DNA of 64,000 nucleotides. Origin: an uncultured Clostridia bacterium. Its GTDB lineage: Bacteria > Bacillota > Clostridia > Christensenellales > Borkfalkiaceae. Positions 57,936 through 64,000 of this stretch are shown here, piece after piece; position 1 is the stretch's first letter, and each line of letters opens with the position of its first letter. The notes under the pieces are model-generated. The model had not been told where the DNA came from. It ran no database searches and saw nothing but the letters and a program-made list of their open reading frames with translations. The stretch is from assembly GCA_947627575.1 (NCBI GenBank), contig CANQWN010000009.1:1-64000 (forward strand), written 5' to 3'. A program made the position numbers and the translations under genes.

Positions 57936-57966
57936 GCGCAACTTTACCCGTTGCGCTTGTTTTTTT
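57936..57966 (+). terminator. Strong terminator upstream of the membrane-protein gene
   Basis: GCGCAAC (57936-57942), seven-base loop, GTTGCGC (57950-57956), then TTGTTTTTTT. It faces the plus strand although no gene ends there, so it may be attenuator-like or left from a lost gene. The rest of 57844-58083 shows no gene. Confidence 0.6.
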
Positions 57967-58083
57967 CCGAAAAAAATGTTATAGTAATTTTCAGCCGGGC
58001 GAAAGCAAGCGCGCGCCGCATTTAAGCCCTTGGGGCGGGCGGGAATATAAGCGCCGCCGTAATTTACGGCAAAGGATAGACAA

Positions 58084-58998
58084 ATGATTAAAAACTCGCT
58101 TAAAAATTTCTTTCGCAACTTTGTGTATATGTTTGTTGCGATGGGGATAGTGTACCTCTTTCTGCTTATCGCCGTGTTTGTGTTCGTAGCCGACGTGCTG
58201 GACAACGCCGGCGGCACGTTACACAGCCTGTTTGCGCTGATAGACGATTCCGCCCAGCAATCTTCGGCTTCCGTAAACGAGTTTCTTTCCTATGCGTTCG
58301 GGCAGATAGATTGGGACAGGAACCTTTGGGACGTAATCAGGGAAATTATCGACGAAAAGTGGTTGCAGAATACGGTTAAGGGCTTTTTCAATACGTTAAG
58401 CGTTTCAACCGAGGGGTTTGAGGAAAATTTCAACGCTATAATTGATTCCTTCAAGGGCAAATTGATAGGGGACGTTGCGGTATGCGCCGTACTGTGCGTT
58501 ACGGGCGTTGTTGCGGCAAACTTCGCAACGAGGTTTGCAATCAGGCGCAGAAGCGCGCGGCGCAATTTGCGCAAAACTTTTATAGCGTACACCATAGTGC
58601 CCATAGTTCAGTCTTTGGCGGTAGTAAGTTTTCTGTTGCTTTACGCGTTTATAAAGATGTACAGCTTGCTTATTTCGTTGGCTATCCTGCTGTTTGCGGG
58701 CGCGCTGTCCATAATAAGCGCGTGGCTTGTTCACGGCAGCGGCAAAATAAAATTAAAGCAGGTGCTTACTTTCGGCAACCTGATAAAAAATATCGCCGTA
58801 ACCGCCATTATCCTCTGTATGGTGATAGCCGTGGCGGTGGGGCTGGCGTTTGCGAACAAGATACTTGCCGTGCTTATCACCGTGCCGCTGGTTATATATT
58901 CGCTTAATATAATAAGCCTGAACACGGAAAGTTACGTGTGCGCGTTGGCGGAAGAAAGCGGGGGCGCGCAAAAACCTTCCGCAGAGCAAGCGGCGTAA
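58084..58998 (+). CDS. Multi-pass membrane protein of unknown function
   Basis: 304 residues. Transmembrane spans: about 14-38 (FVYMFVAMGIVYLFLLIAVF), then about 128-148, 175-195, 198-217, 236-258 and 260-280. A soluble loop (about 40-125) lies between spans 1 and 2. The layout resembles YihY-type or envelope-associated clostridial proteins but I see no diagnostic motif. It ends in a Gly/Ala/Gln-rich tail. A stand-alone gene. Confidence 0.6.
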   Translation: MIKNSLKNFFRNFVYMFVAMGIVYLFLLIAVFVFVADVLDNAGGTLHSLFALIDDSAQQSSASVNEFLSYAFGQIDWDRNLWDVIREIIDEKWLQNTVKGFFNTLSVSTEGFEENFNAIIDSFKGKLIGDVAVCAVLCVTGVVAANFATRFAIRRRSARRNLRKTFIAYTIVPIVQSLAVVSFLLLYAFIKMYSLLISLAILLFAGALSIISAWLVHGSGKIKLKQVLTFGNLIKNIAVTAIILCMVIAVAVGLAFANKILAVLITVPLVIYSLNIISLNTESYVCALAEESGGAQKPSAEQAA

Positions 58999-59052
58999 TT
59001 TGCCCGCGGGCGTAAACAAAATAAAAAGAGCGCGGAAATTCCGCGCTTTTTA

Positions 59053-59379
59053 TTATACAAGTTGCGATTTGTAGTCCGCGCCCCACGCCGCCATAGCGTC
59101 GAGGACGGGCCGCAGGGAAAGCCCCAAAGCCGACAGCGAGTATACCACGCGGGGCGGCATTTCGGCAAACGCCTCGCGCAAAATCAAGCCGTCGCTTTCC
59201 AGCTCCCGCAGGTTGTCCGTAAGCACCTTTTTGCTTATCCCGGGCACCGTTTCAAGTATTTGCGTAAACCTCTGCGGCGAATCGAGAAGGTTGCGTATTA
59301 TAAGTATTTTCCATTTATTGCCGATAAGTCTTACCGTCGTGGCTACGGGACATTCGGGCAATTCGTATTTTGTAAGCAT
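59053..59379 (-). CDS. HxlR-family regulator
   Basis: 108 residues. The HxlR signature runs CPVATTVRLIGNKWKILIIR (10-29), then FTQILETVPGISKKVLTDNL and RELESDGLILREAF. The Cys near the N-terminus is the one often used for redox or aldehyde sensing. It is divergent from the cupin gene at 59543 and probably regulates it. Confidence 0.87.
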   Translation of the reverse strand: MLTKYELPECPVATTVRLIGNKWKILIIRNLLDSPQRFTQILETVPGISKKVLTDNLRELESDGLILREAFAEMPPRVVYSLSALGLSLRPVLDAMAAWGADYKSQLV

Positions 59380-59514
59380 ATATTCACCTCACACGGATTA
59401 TATCACATATCCGCGGTTTTTTCAACGGGAGGAAGGGCGTTTTTACAAGGTTACTTTTTTATTACCGGATAATAAATTTAAAACTTTTGCGACAAACCGC
59501 CGCGCCTGTGCTAT

Positions 59515-59535
59515 TATAATACAAAAAAACGGAGG
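59515..59535 (+). promoter_or_regulatory. -10 element and ribosome-binding site of the cupin gene
   Basis: TATAAT at 59515-59520, weak -35, GGAGG at 59531-59535, ATG at 59543. The site fixes the start and excludes the long upstream extension of this frame. A weak -35 suits an activated or HxlR-controlled promoter. Confidence 0.5.
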
Positions 59536-59542
59536 TTGTTTT

Positions 59543-59893
59543 ATGAAAAATTACGATAAGACGAAAGTTGAAGAGGGCGCGCGCACGGAACTGCACGATA
59601 AATTGCACCTTACGGGCGCGGAAGTAAGCGTAAACTGCTTGCCCGCGGGCGCGTGCGTGCCGTTTGTTCACAGCCACAAGCAGAACGAGGAAATTTATGC
59701 CGTCATCGGCGGGGCGGGCAAAGCCGTTATAGACGGGGAAGAGATTGCGCTTGCCGCAGGCGATTGGCTACGCGTTTCGCCCGCCGCAAAAAGGCAGTTT
59801 TTTGCCGCCGACAATGCGGAATTGAAGTATATATGTATTCAGGTTAAGGCTGGTTCGCTGGAAGGTTATACCTCTGCCGACGCGGTAATCTGA
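59543..59893 (+). CDS. Small cupin protein
   Basis: 116 residues. Cupin motif 1: PFVHSHKQNEEIYAVIGGAG with the His-His-Glu metal ligands (about 46-60). Motif 2: AAGDWLRVSPAAKRQFFAAD. Single-domain cupins beside HxlR genes are common and are probably redox- or aldehyde-responsive. The reaction is unknown. Confidence 0.82.
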   Translation: MKNYDKTKVEEGARTELHDKLHLTGAEVSVNCLPAGACVPFVHSHKQNEEIYAVIGGAGKAVIDGEEIALAAGDWLRVSPAAKRQFFAADNAELKYICIQVKAGSLEGYTSADAVI

Positions 59894-59920
59894 ATGCGTC
59901 ACGCATAGGATAATTTACAA

Positions 59921-59946
59921 AGCGGCGGCGCGTTTGCGCCGCCGCT
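59921..59946 (+). terminator. GC-rich hairpin after the cupin gene
   Basis: AGCGGCGGCGC (59921-59931), loop GTTT, GCGCCGCCGCT (59936-59946), then TTAATTTT. The same hairpin core recurs at 62344-62365. Confidence 0.7.
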
Positions 59947-59964
59947 TAATTTTAAATTCCGATA

Positions 59965-59993
59965 TTGACAACGGCGGAAACCGCTGTTATAAT
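59965..59993 (+). promoter_or_regulatory. Consensus promoter of the SGNH-esterase gene
   Basis: TTGACA (59965-59970), 17 bp, TATAAT (59988-59993): full consensus. Transcription should start at about 60000, directly before the structured leader. Confidence 0.8.
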
Positions 59994-60003
59994 AAATAAA
60001 AAA

Positions 60004-60077
60004 TACGGTAAAATTTTCAGCCCCATGGGGCTATTTGTCGTGGAACGACAAATAAAAATCATTATTAGTTTACCGTA
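60004..60077 (+). promoter_or_regulatory. Structured 5' leader, three-way junction (riboswitch-like, class unknown)
   Basis: TACGGTAAA (60004-60012) pairs perfectly with TTTACCGTA (60069-60077). Inside are two hairpins, AGCCCC/GGGGCT (60019-60032) and ATTTGTCG/CGACAAAT (60033-60053), plus a single-stranded AAAAATCATTATTAG. The closing stem ends at the base before the ribosome-binding site GAAGGAG, and the whole fold fits the 88-base leader. That layout suits control of translation. I do not recognise a known class. Confidence 0.55.
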
Positions 60078-60087
60078 GAAGGAGAAG

Positions 60088-62331
60088 ATGATGAAGCACA
60101 GAAAACTGTGGACAAGGTGCATTGCGGCGCTGTTGAGCATTATATCCGCATTTGCCTGCTTTGCCCTGTCTGCGTGCGGCGACAAGGATAAAAAGCCCGC
60201 AGACAACACCCCCGAAGAGTACACGGTAACCTTCGATTTACAGGGTCACGGCGCGGCGATTGGCGCGAAGAAAGTGAACTCCGGCGAAAAAGTTGCCGAA
60301 CCTACCGAGCCCACCGACAGCGAATACGATTTCGGCGGCTGGTATAAGGAAGCGGGGTGCGAAAACAAGTACGATTTCAACTCCGCCGTTACGGGCAACT
60401 TCACCCTCTACGCGAAGTGGACGCCCAAGTCGCCCGCCACGCCTACGCAATACACCGTAACTTTCGATTTGCAGGGTCACGGCGCGGCGATTGACGCTAA
60501 AAGCGTAAACGAAGGCGGAAAAGTTGCCGAACCTGCCGAGCCCACCGACAGCGAGTACGATTTCGGCGGCTGGTATAAGGAAGCGGGGTGCGAAAACAAG
60601 TACGATTTCAACTCCGCCGTTACGGGCAACTTCACCCTCTACGCGAAGTGGACGCCCAAGCAGACTACCCCTGCCGATACGTCCGTACCGTTTACGGGCA
60701 AAGTTTATTTCGTCGGAGATTCCACCGTGTGCGAGTTCGACGATAAATACTATATACCCCGCTACGGATACGGCACACAGCTTTACAACTACCTAAATTG
60801 CGACAAAAACAATATTGTGAACATTGCGCTTTCGGGCAGAAGTTCGTGGTCCTACACGTACAATTTATCGCAGGACAGCAGTAACAAATGCAAGCTGGAC
60901 GCCACCGTTTCCTGCTACGAATATCTGTGCAGTCATTTAAGCGCGGGCGATTATCTTATCATAGGCTTCGGGCACAACGACGAAAAGACCGAGGTTAAGA
61001 GGTATACCGACCCCACGCTTGCCGCAAACGACCAGTCTACTATGATAGGCGATTACAACGCCCAACGTCCCGTTTCCTTTAAATATATATTAAAGCACTA
61101 CTACATAGACGTTGCAAAGGAAAAGGGCGCAACGCCCATACTCTGCACCCCTATAGTAAGATTGCAGACTGACGCCAACAAAGCCAAATACGATACCGAC
61201 CACACCACTACGACGGGTTCGGCGAAGGCAACCGACGTAGAACCCAACGTAACCACCACATGGAACGGCGGCAATTATCCCTCCGCGATAAAGGCGCTTG
61301 CCGAAGAGGAAGATTTGCTTTGCATTGATCTTACGCAGACGACGAGGGAAGAATATAAGGCAATGACTTACGAAGAGGCTTCCTTGTTCCATGCGGCTAC
61401 GGGCGCGGAATGGGTAGACAAAACCGCAAAGACGGATAAAAAGCCCACCGGCACGGACAATACGCATACCAATTATTACGGCGCAATGAAGAACGCGTAC
61501 TACATTGCGCAGGCGATAAAAAATTCCGACTTGCCGCTTAAAAACAGCGTAAGAACGGATAAGACAAAGCCCGTATACGAAGATTATGAACAGCTTTGCA
61601 TAAACGCCGATTACGTTATCCCCGATACCGAACCTTTCAACCCGCAGACGGACGTTTCCACGCACTGGACGGGCATCACGGGCGTAACCGCGGACGCAAC
61701 CGAACCGCATACCCAATATAAGTGGTATGCCACCGCGTTCGGCAACGGCGTAAAAGTAGCCGATTACACTATTGCGCAAAGCGGCGATGCGGATAATCCT
61801 TCCTTCCGGATAAGCGCCGCAGACGGCAAAGGCAAGATTGCAAGCGACAACGATATGTTGGCGGCTGTATTCATTCAGGTGCCTTTCGATACGGCGTTTA
61901 CCGTCACCGCAAAGGCAAACGTTGAAAAGTACGGGGGCAACCAGGCGGGCTTCGGAATAATGATACGCGACGACATACATATCGACTTTGCCGAAACCGT
62001 AAGCTCAAACTACGTAAACGCAGGCTTGCGAGGCGACAGCAAAACCAATTACTACGGATATTGCAGAAATGGCGGTGCTCTTTCAAACTCGCAGCAAAAG
62101 GGCGAAGCGCCTGTGGGCGAATACAACCTCACTCTGTCGAGAACGAGCCAAAGCATATCCGTCCAGATAAACAACGCCACGATAGGCAATAAAACTTACG
62201 CGGCGGAAAGCGATTTCGATCTTGCGGTTGCGGACAGCAGATACGTATATATCTGCCTTTGGGCAACGCGCGGAACCACCGTTACTTACAGCGACATTAC
62301 TTTCACATCCGGCGTATGGCAACAGGCATAA
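60088..62331 (+). CDS. Secreted lipoprotein: two InlB repeats, SGNH esterase, C-terminal binding domain
   Basis: 747 residues. Signal peptide with lipobox LSAC (about 27-30). Two InlB B-repeats (about 45-114 and 122-191), almost identical at the DNA level, are spaced by a TP-rich linker. An SGNH/GDSL hydrolase of rhamnogalacturonan-acetylesterase type follows: VYFVGDSTVC (block I, about 207-216), LSGRSSW (block II), GFGHND (block III) and TNYYGA, which may carry the catalytic Asp/His block. The C-terminal 200 residues look like a carbohydrate-binding beta-sandwich. It probably deacetylates pectin at the cell surface. Confidence 0.8.
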   Translation: MMKHRKLWTRCIAALLSIISAFACFALSACGDKDKKPADNTPEEYTVTFDLQGHGAAIGAKKVNSGEKVAEPTEPTDSEYDFGGWYKEAGCENKYDFNSAVTGNFTLYAKWTPKSPATPTQYTVTFDLQGHGAAIDAKSVNEGGKVAEPAEPTDSEYDFGGWYKEAGCENKYDFNSAVTGNFTLYAKWTPKQTTPADTSVPFTGKVYFVGDSTVCEFDDKYYIPRYGYGTQLYNYLNCDKNNIVNIALSGRSSWSYTYNLSQDSSNKCKLDATVSCYEYLCSHLSAGDYLIIGFGHNDEKTEVKRYTDPTLAANDQSTMIGDYNAQRPVSFKYILKHYYIDVAKEKGATPILCTPIVRLQTDANKAKYDTDHTTTTGSAKATDVEPNVTTTWNGGNYPSAIKALAEEEDLLCIDLTQTTREEYKAMTYEEASLFHAATGAEWVDKTAKTDKKPTGTDNTHTNYYGAMKNAYYIAQAIKNSDLPLKNSVRTDKTKPVYEDYEQLCINADYVIPDTEPFNPQTDVSTHWTGITGVTADATEPHTQYKWYATAFGNGVKVADYTIAQSGDADNPSFRISAADGKGKIASDNDMLAAVFIQVPFDTAFTVTAKANVEKYGGNQAGFGIMIRDDIHIDFAETVSSNYVNAGLRGDSKTNYYGYCRNGGALSNSQQKGEAPVGEYNLTLSRTSQSISVQINNATIGNKTYAAESDFDLAVADSRYVYICLWATRGTTVTYSDITFTSGVWQQA
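60220..60660. repeat. Tandem InlB-repeat coding duplication
   Basis: 60220-60429 and 60451-60660 encode the two repeats with a period of 231 bases. 60307-60429 and 60538-60660 differ at one base of 123, showing recent duplication or gene conversion; the first part of each unit is more diverged. Confidence 0.85.
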
Positions 62332-62343
62332 CGGCATAAACAT

Positions 62344-62370
62344 CGGCGGCGCGTTTGCGCCGCCGCTTTT
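62344..62370 (+). terminator. GC-rich terminator after the SGNH-esterase gene
   Basis: CGGCGGCGC (62344-62352), loop GTTT, GCGCCGCCG (62357-62365), CTTTT. Core identical to the hairpin at 59921-59946, so the two flank the esterase gene. Confidence 0.75.
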
Positions 62371-62437
62371 GCGTTTTGCGCCGCCCGCGCGGGCGGCGCA
62401 AAATATAGCGGCGGGAGAATTTTATCGCATTTTGCTA

Positions 62438-62466
62438 TTTACAAGCGCAAAAACAGATGTTATAAT
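62438..62466 (+). promoter_or_regulatory. Promoter of the putative peptidase gene
   Basis: TTTACA (62438-62443), 17 bp, TATAAT (62461-62466), 130 bases before the ATG. The leader holds no clear hairpin. Confidence 0.65.
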
Positions 62467-62595
62467 ATATAAGGACGAATTTATTCGGAAATTGCGGCGC
62501 GCCCTGTCAGCCGTAAAATAATGCGGTTCAATCGTTTGACCGCGGCGGTACATCCAATTATAATATCGGCGTCGATAAAAAGACGCGGGTGAGAT

Positions 62596-63477
62596 ATGTT
62601 GTATTACGAATTGCAGTTCAACGGAGGGCATAGCGTCACCCTTCACCTTGACGCGGCGCAACAGCGCAACCTTTCGTTGCGCAAAGCCCGCCGTTGCGAA
62701 ATTCCCCACGGCGGCGGAAAAGTTCTTAAAGCCGTAACCGAAGCGGCTTCTTCGGCGCGGCTGGACGGCATTGCCGTGGAATACGGGCTGTGCGACGTAA
62801 GCCGTCTTGAAAAAATCAGCGTCCACGGCGCAAAGCGCATTTTAAAGTGCCTGATAGACGTCTACGGCGAATTTCCGCGGTTGCGCGCCTACGTAACCTA
62901 TTTGGGCGGCGTGCGGGAATACCGCGACATAATTGCGCGCGCGGCGATGGGCGACGGGGAAGTGAAAAGCAAATTCGGGCTGGACGGGATATTGAACCGC
63001 GCCGAATATATGCAACTTGCCGCGTACTGCCTTGAAGAGGTGAACGCCCTCGTAAAACGGCGGGAAGAATATTTCGCCGCCGCGTTAAGTTCGGGCGGTT
63101 TTTTCGGGGGGATAGTTTTCGACGCGGAAAAGTATAACCCGGATAATTATTTCAAGTCCTGCGAGGCGCATATGATAGAGGAATCGCAGGGCTTCAACCC
63201 GCAGGGGTGCCGCAATCTCAACTCGGTTTTTTATCACGAGGCGGGGCATTTGTTGGACTATATGTGCGGGGTAACCGAAAGCGAAGGGTTTAAAAGGTTA
63301 ATTTCGGGATATTCCGCGGAAAGCATAGGCAGGTTGCTTTCCTCATATGCGGCAAGCTGCCCGGAGGAAACGGTTGCGGAAGCGGTTTCGGAATATTTCT
63401 GCAACCCGAAGCCGCGGGCTTTTTGCCTTTCTGTGATGGAAGAAGTAAAGCGCGCCTACAACTCTTTTGTAAGGTAG
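62596..63477 (+). CDS. Putative zinc metallopeptidase
   Basis: 293 residues without signal peptide. FYHEAGHLLDYM (about 216-227) contains HExxH, and ETVAEAVSEYF (about 259-269) could give the third, glutamate ligand as in gluzincins. The N-terminal 150 residues are helical and unassigned. The fold resembles zincin-like domains of phage- or cell-wall-associated proteins. 37 bases separate it from the next gene on the strand. Confidence 0.6.
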   Translation: MLYYELQFNGGHSVTLHLDAAQQRNLSLRKARRCEIPHGGGKVLKAVTEAASSARLDGIAVEYGLCDVSRLEKISVHGAKRILKCLIDVYGEFPRLRAYVTYLGGVREYRDIIARAAMGDGEVKSKFGLDGILNRAEYMQLAAYCLEEVNALVKRREEYFAAALSSGGFFGGIVFDAEKYNPDNYFKSCEAHMIEESQGFNPQGCRNLNSVFYHEAGHLLDYMCGVTESEGFKRLISGYSAESIGRLLSSYAASCPEETVAEAVSEYFCNPKPRAFCLSVMEEVKRAYNSFVR

Positions 63478-63514
63478 GCTTCAAACAATCTGAAATTTTT
63501 TTGGGGATAGCTTT

Positions 63515-64000
63515 ATGTATAGAAAAATTTTAATGGAATTCGACAGGGGCTGGGCGCTTGAAAAGGGCAGGACGAACCATTATTTACCCGTAAAATATTT
63601 CTGCGAAAGACTTAATATGAATAACCCCGATGTAAAGGTGATTTCGCAGGGCGTAGATTCGCTTACCCTCGTTTTCCCGTCCGAAACGGGCAAATTCGAT
63701 ATGCTGGTAAAATTTTTGCGCGTCCGCGCCGACTTGTGGTTCAACGAAAATACCAATCTGGTGATAGTTTTCACCGACCTCGGCATAGTTGACTGCAACG
63801 GGAACCCCATACTCCACGGCGACGGTTCCGCGGACGGCGGCGATACGGACGTAGATGACGACGACGATTTAGACGAAGAAGAGGAAGAAGAGGAAGAACT
63901 TGCCGAAGAGAGGGCGGTGAAACGCCCCCGCACGGGCAATACAAAGACGGAATTGAACGAGCTTTTAAAAGAGACGGAGACGTTGCGCAAAAAGCTGAAA
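63515..64000 (+). CDS. Protein with acidic tract, cut by the window end
   Basis: ATG at 63515 after a weak GGGGAT site; 162 codons to the window end and still open. The first 105 residues look like a small alpha/beta domain (MYRKILMEFDRGWALEKGRT at its start). An uninterrupted Asp/Glu tract follows (about 108-131), then KRPRTGNTKTELNELLKETE leads into a predicted coiled coil. The rest, possibly a P-loop ATPase, is outside the window. Family unknown. Confidence 0.6.
   Translation, partial: MYRKILMEFDRGWALEKGRTNHYLPVKYFCERLNMNNPDVKVISQGVDSLTLVFPSETGKFDMLVKFLRVRADLWFNENTNLVIVFTDLGIVDCNGNPILHGDGSADGGDTDVDDDDDLDEEEEEEEELAEERAVKRPRTGNTKTELNELLKETETLRKKLK

Noticed and set aside
1-64000. CRISPR array.
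   Set aside because: No regularly spaced short repeats with unique spacers and no cas-like genes. The direct repeats seen are too long and too few.
1-64000. rRNA operon or prophage structural genes.
   Set aside because: No rRNA-like sequence and no terminase, capsid, portal or tail proteins; the integrases belong to small mobilisable elements.

Overview
The window looks like the chromosome of a low-to-medium GC member of the Bacillota, most likely a gut-type Clostridia. The signs are AGGAGG ribosome-binding sites, TTGACA/TATAAT promoters, lipoproteins with short signal peptides, InlB/BspA-type surface proteins, CCA-encoding tRNA genes, and several Bacillota mobile-element families. AT-rich, visibly imported DNA (about 1.5-35 kb, and probably on to about 44.5 kb) is set in GC-richer core-like sequence (about 45-64 kb). 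This placement is inferred from sequence alone.

Left edge (1-1.5 kb): the end of a carbon-nitrogen hydrolase-like gene, then tRNA-Val, tRNA-Gly and tRNA-Cys and fragments of tRNA-Leu. A tRNA-Leu(UAA) gene is split in its anticodon loop. Its 5' half lies at 1442-1480; two identical 3' halves lie at 21014-21068 and 34985-35039. Two related integrative elements sit between the halves.

Element X (1481-21020) carries its own complete tRNA-Leu(UAA), an intact tyrosine integrase with a leader peptide, a TnpV-like protein, a relaxase-like protein that has lost its catalytic histidines, and a sigma/HTH protein. Its cargo is one long operon (6.1-19.7 kb) that looks like a DNA phosphorothioation defence island: DndC-, DndA-, DndD- and DndE-like proteins interleaved with a DUF4007 protein, a giant ATPase, a PLD-helicase and a 58-residue protein. 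This is the gene content expected of a DndCDEA-PbeABCD type system. A two-TM PLD-like protein and a DEDDh exonuclease close the operon. A separately controlled Fic protein follows.

Element Y (21021-34991) has a decayed integrase and an intact MobV relaxase with a candidate oriT. It also has a candidate structured RNA, a Thoeris system with two ThsB proteins, a DUF2971 protein, a type III restriction-modification operon and an AbiE toxin-antitoxin pair whose toxin start is interrupted by a stop codon.

Next region (35-44.5 kb): a YhaO/YhaN-like nuclease-ATPase pair, two adjacent DUF262 proteins (GmrSD-like), an XRE repressor with paired operators facing a small repeat protein, and a frameshifted GIY-YIG gene.

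Core-like part (44.6-64 kb): a redox/aldehyde-stress cluster (flavodoxins, FMN reductases, aldo/keto reductases, CMD-cupin, quinol-monooxygenase-like protein) with MarR and LysR regulators. One 30-bp motif with the same promoter geometry occurs at three places and suggests a LysR regulon. A lipoprotein esterase cluster lies inside it, with two genes that appear to use ACG and AUA starts. Then come a membrane protein, an HxlR regulator, a cupin, a secreted SGNH esterase behind an 88-nt structured leader, a putative zinc peptidase, and a gene cut by the window end.
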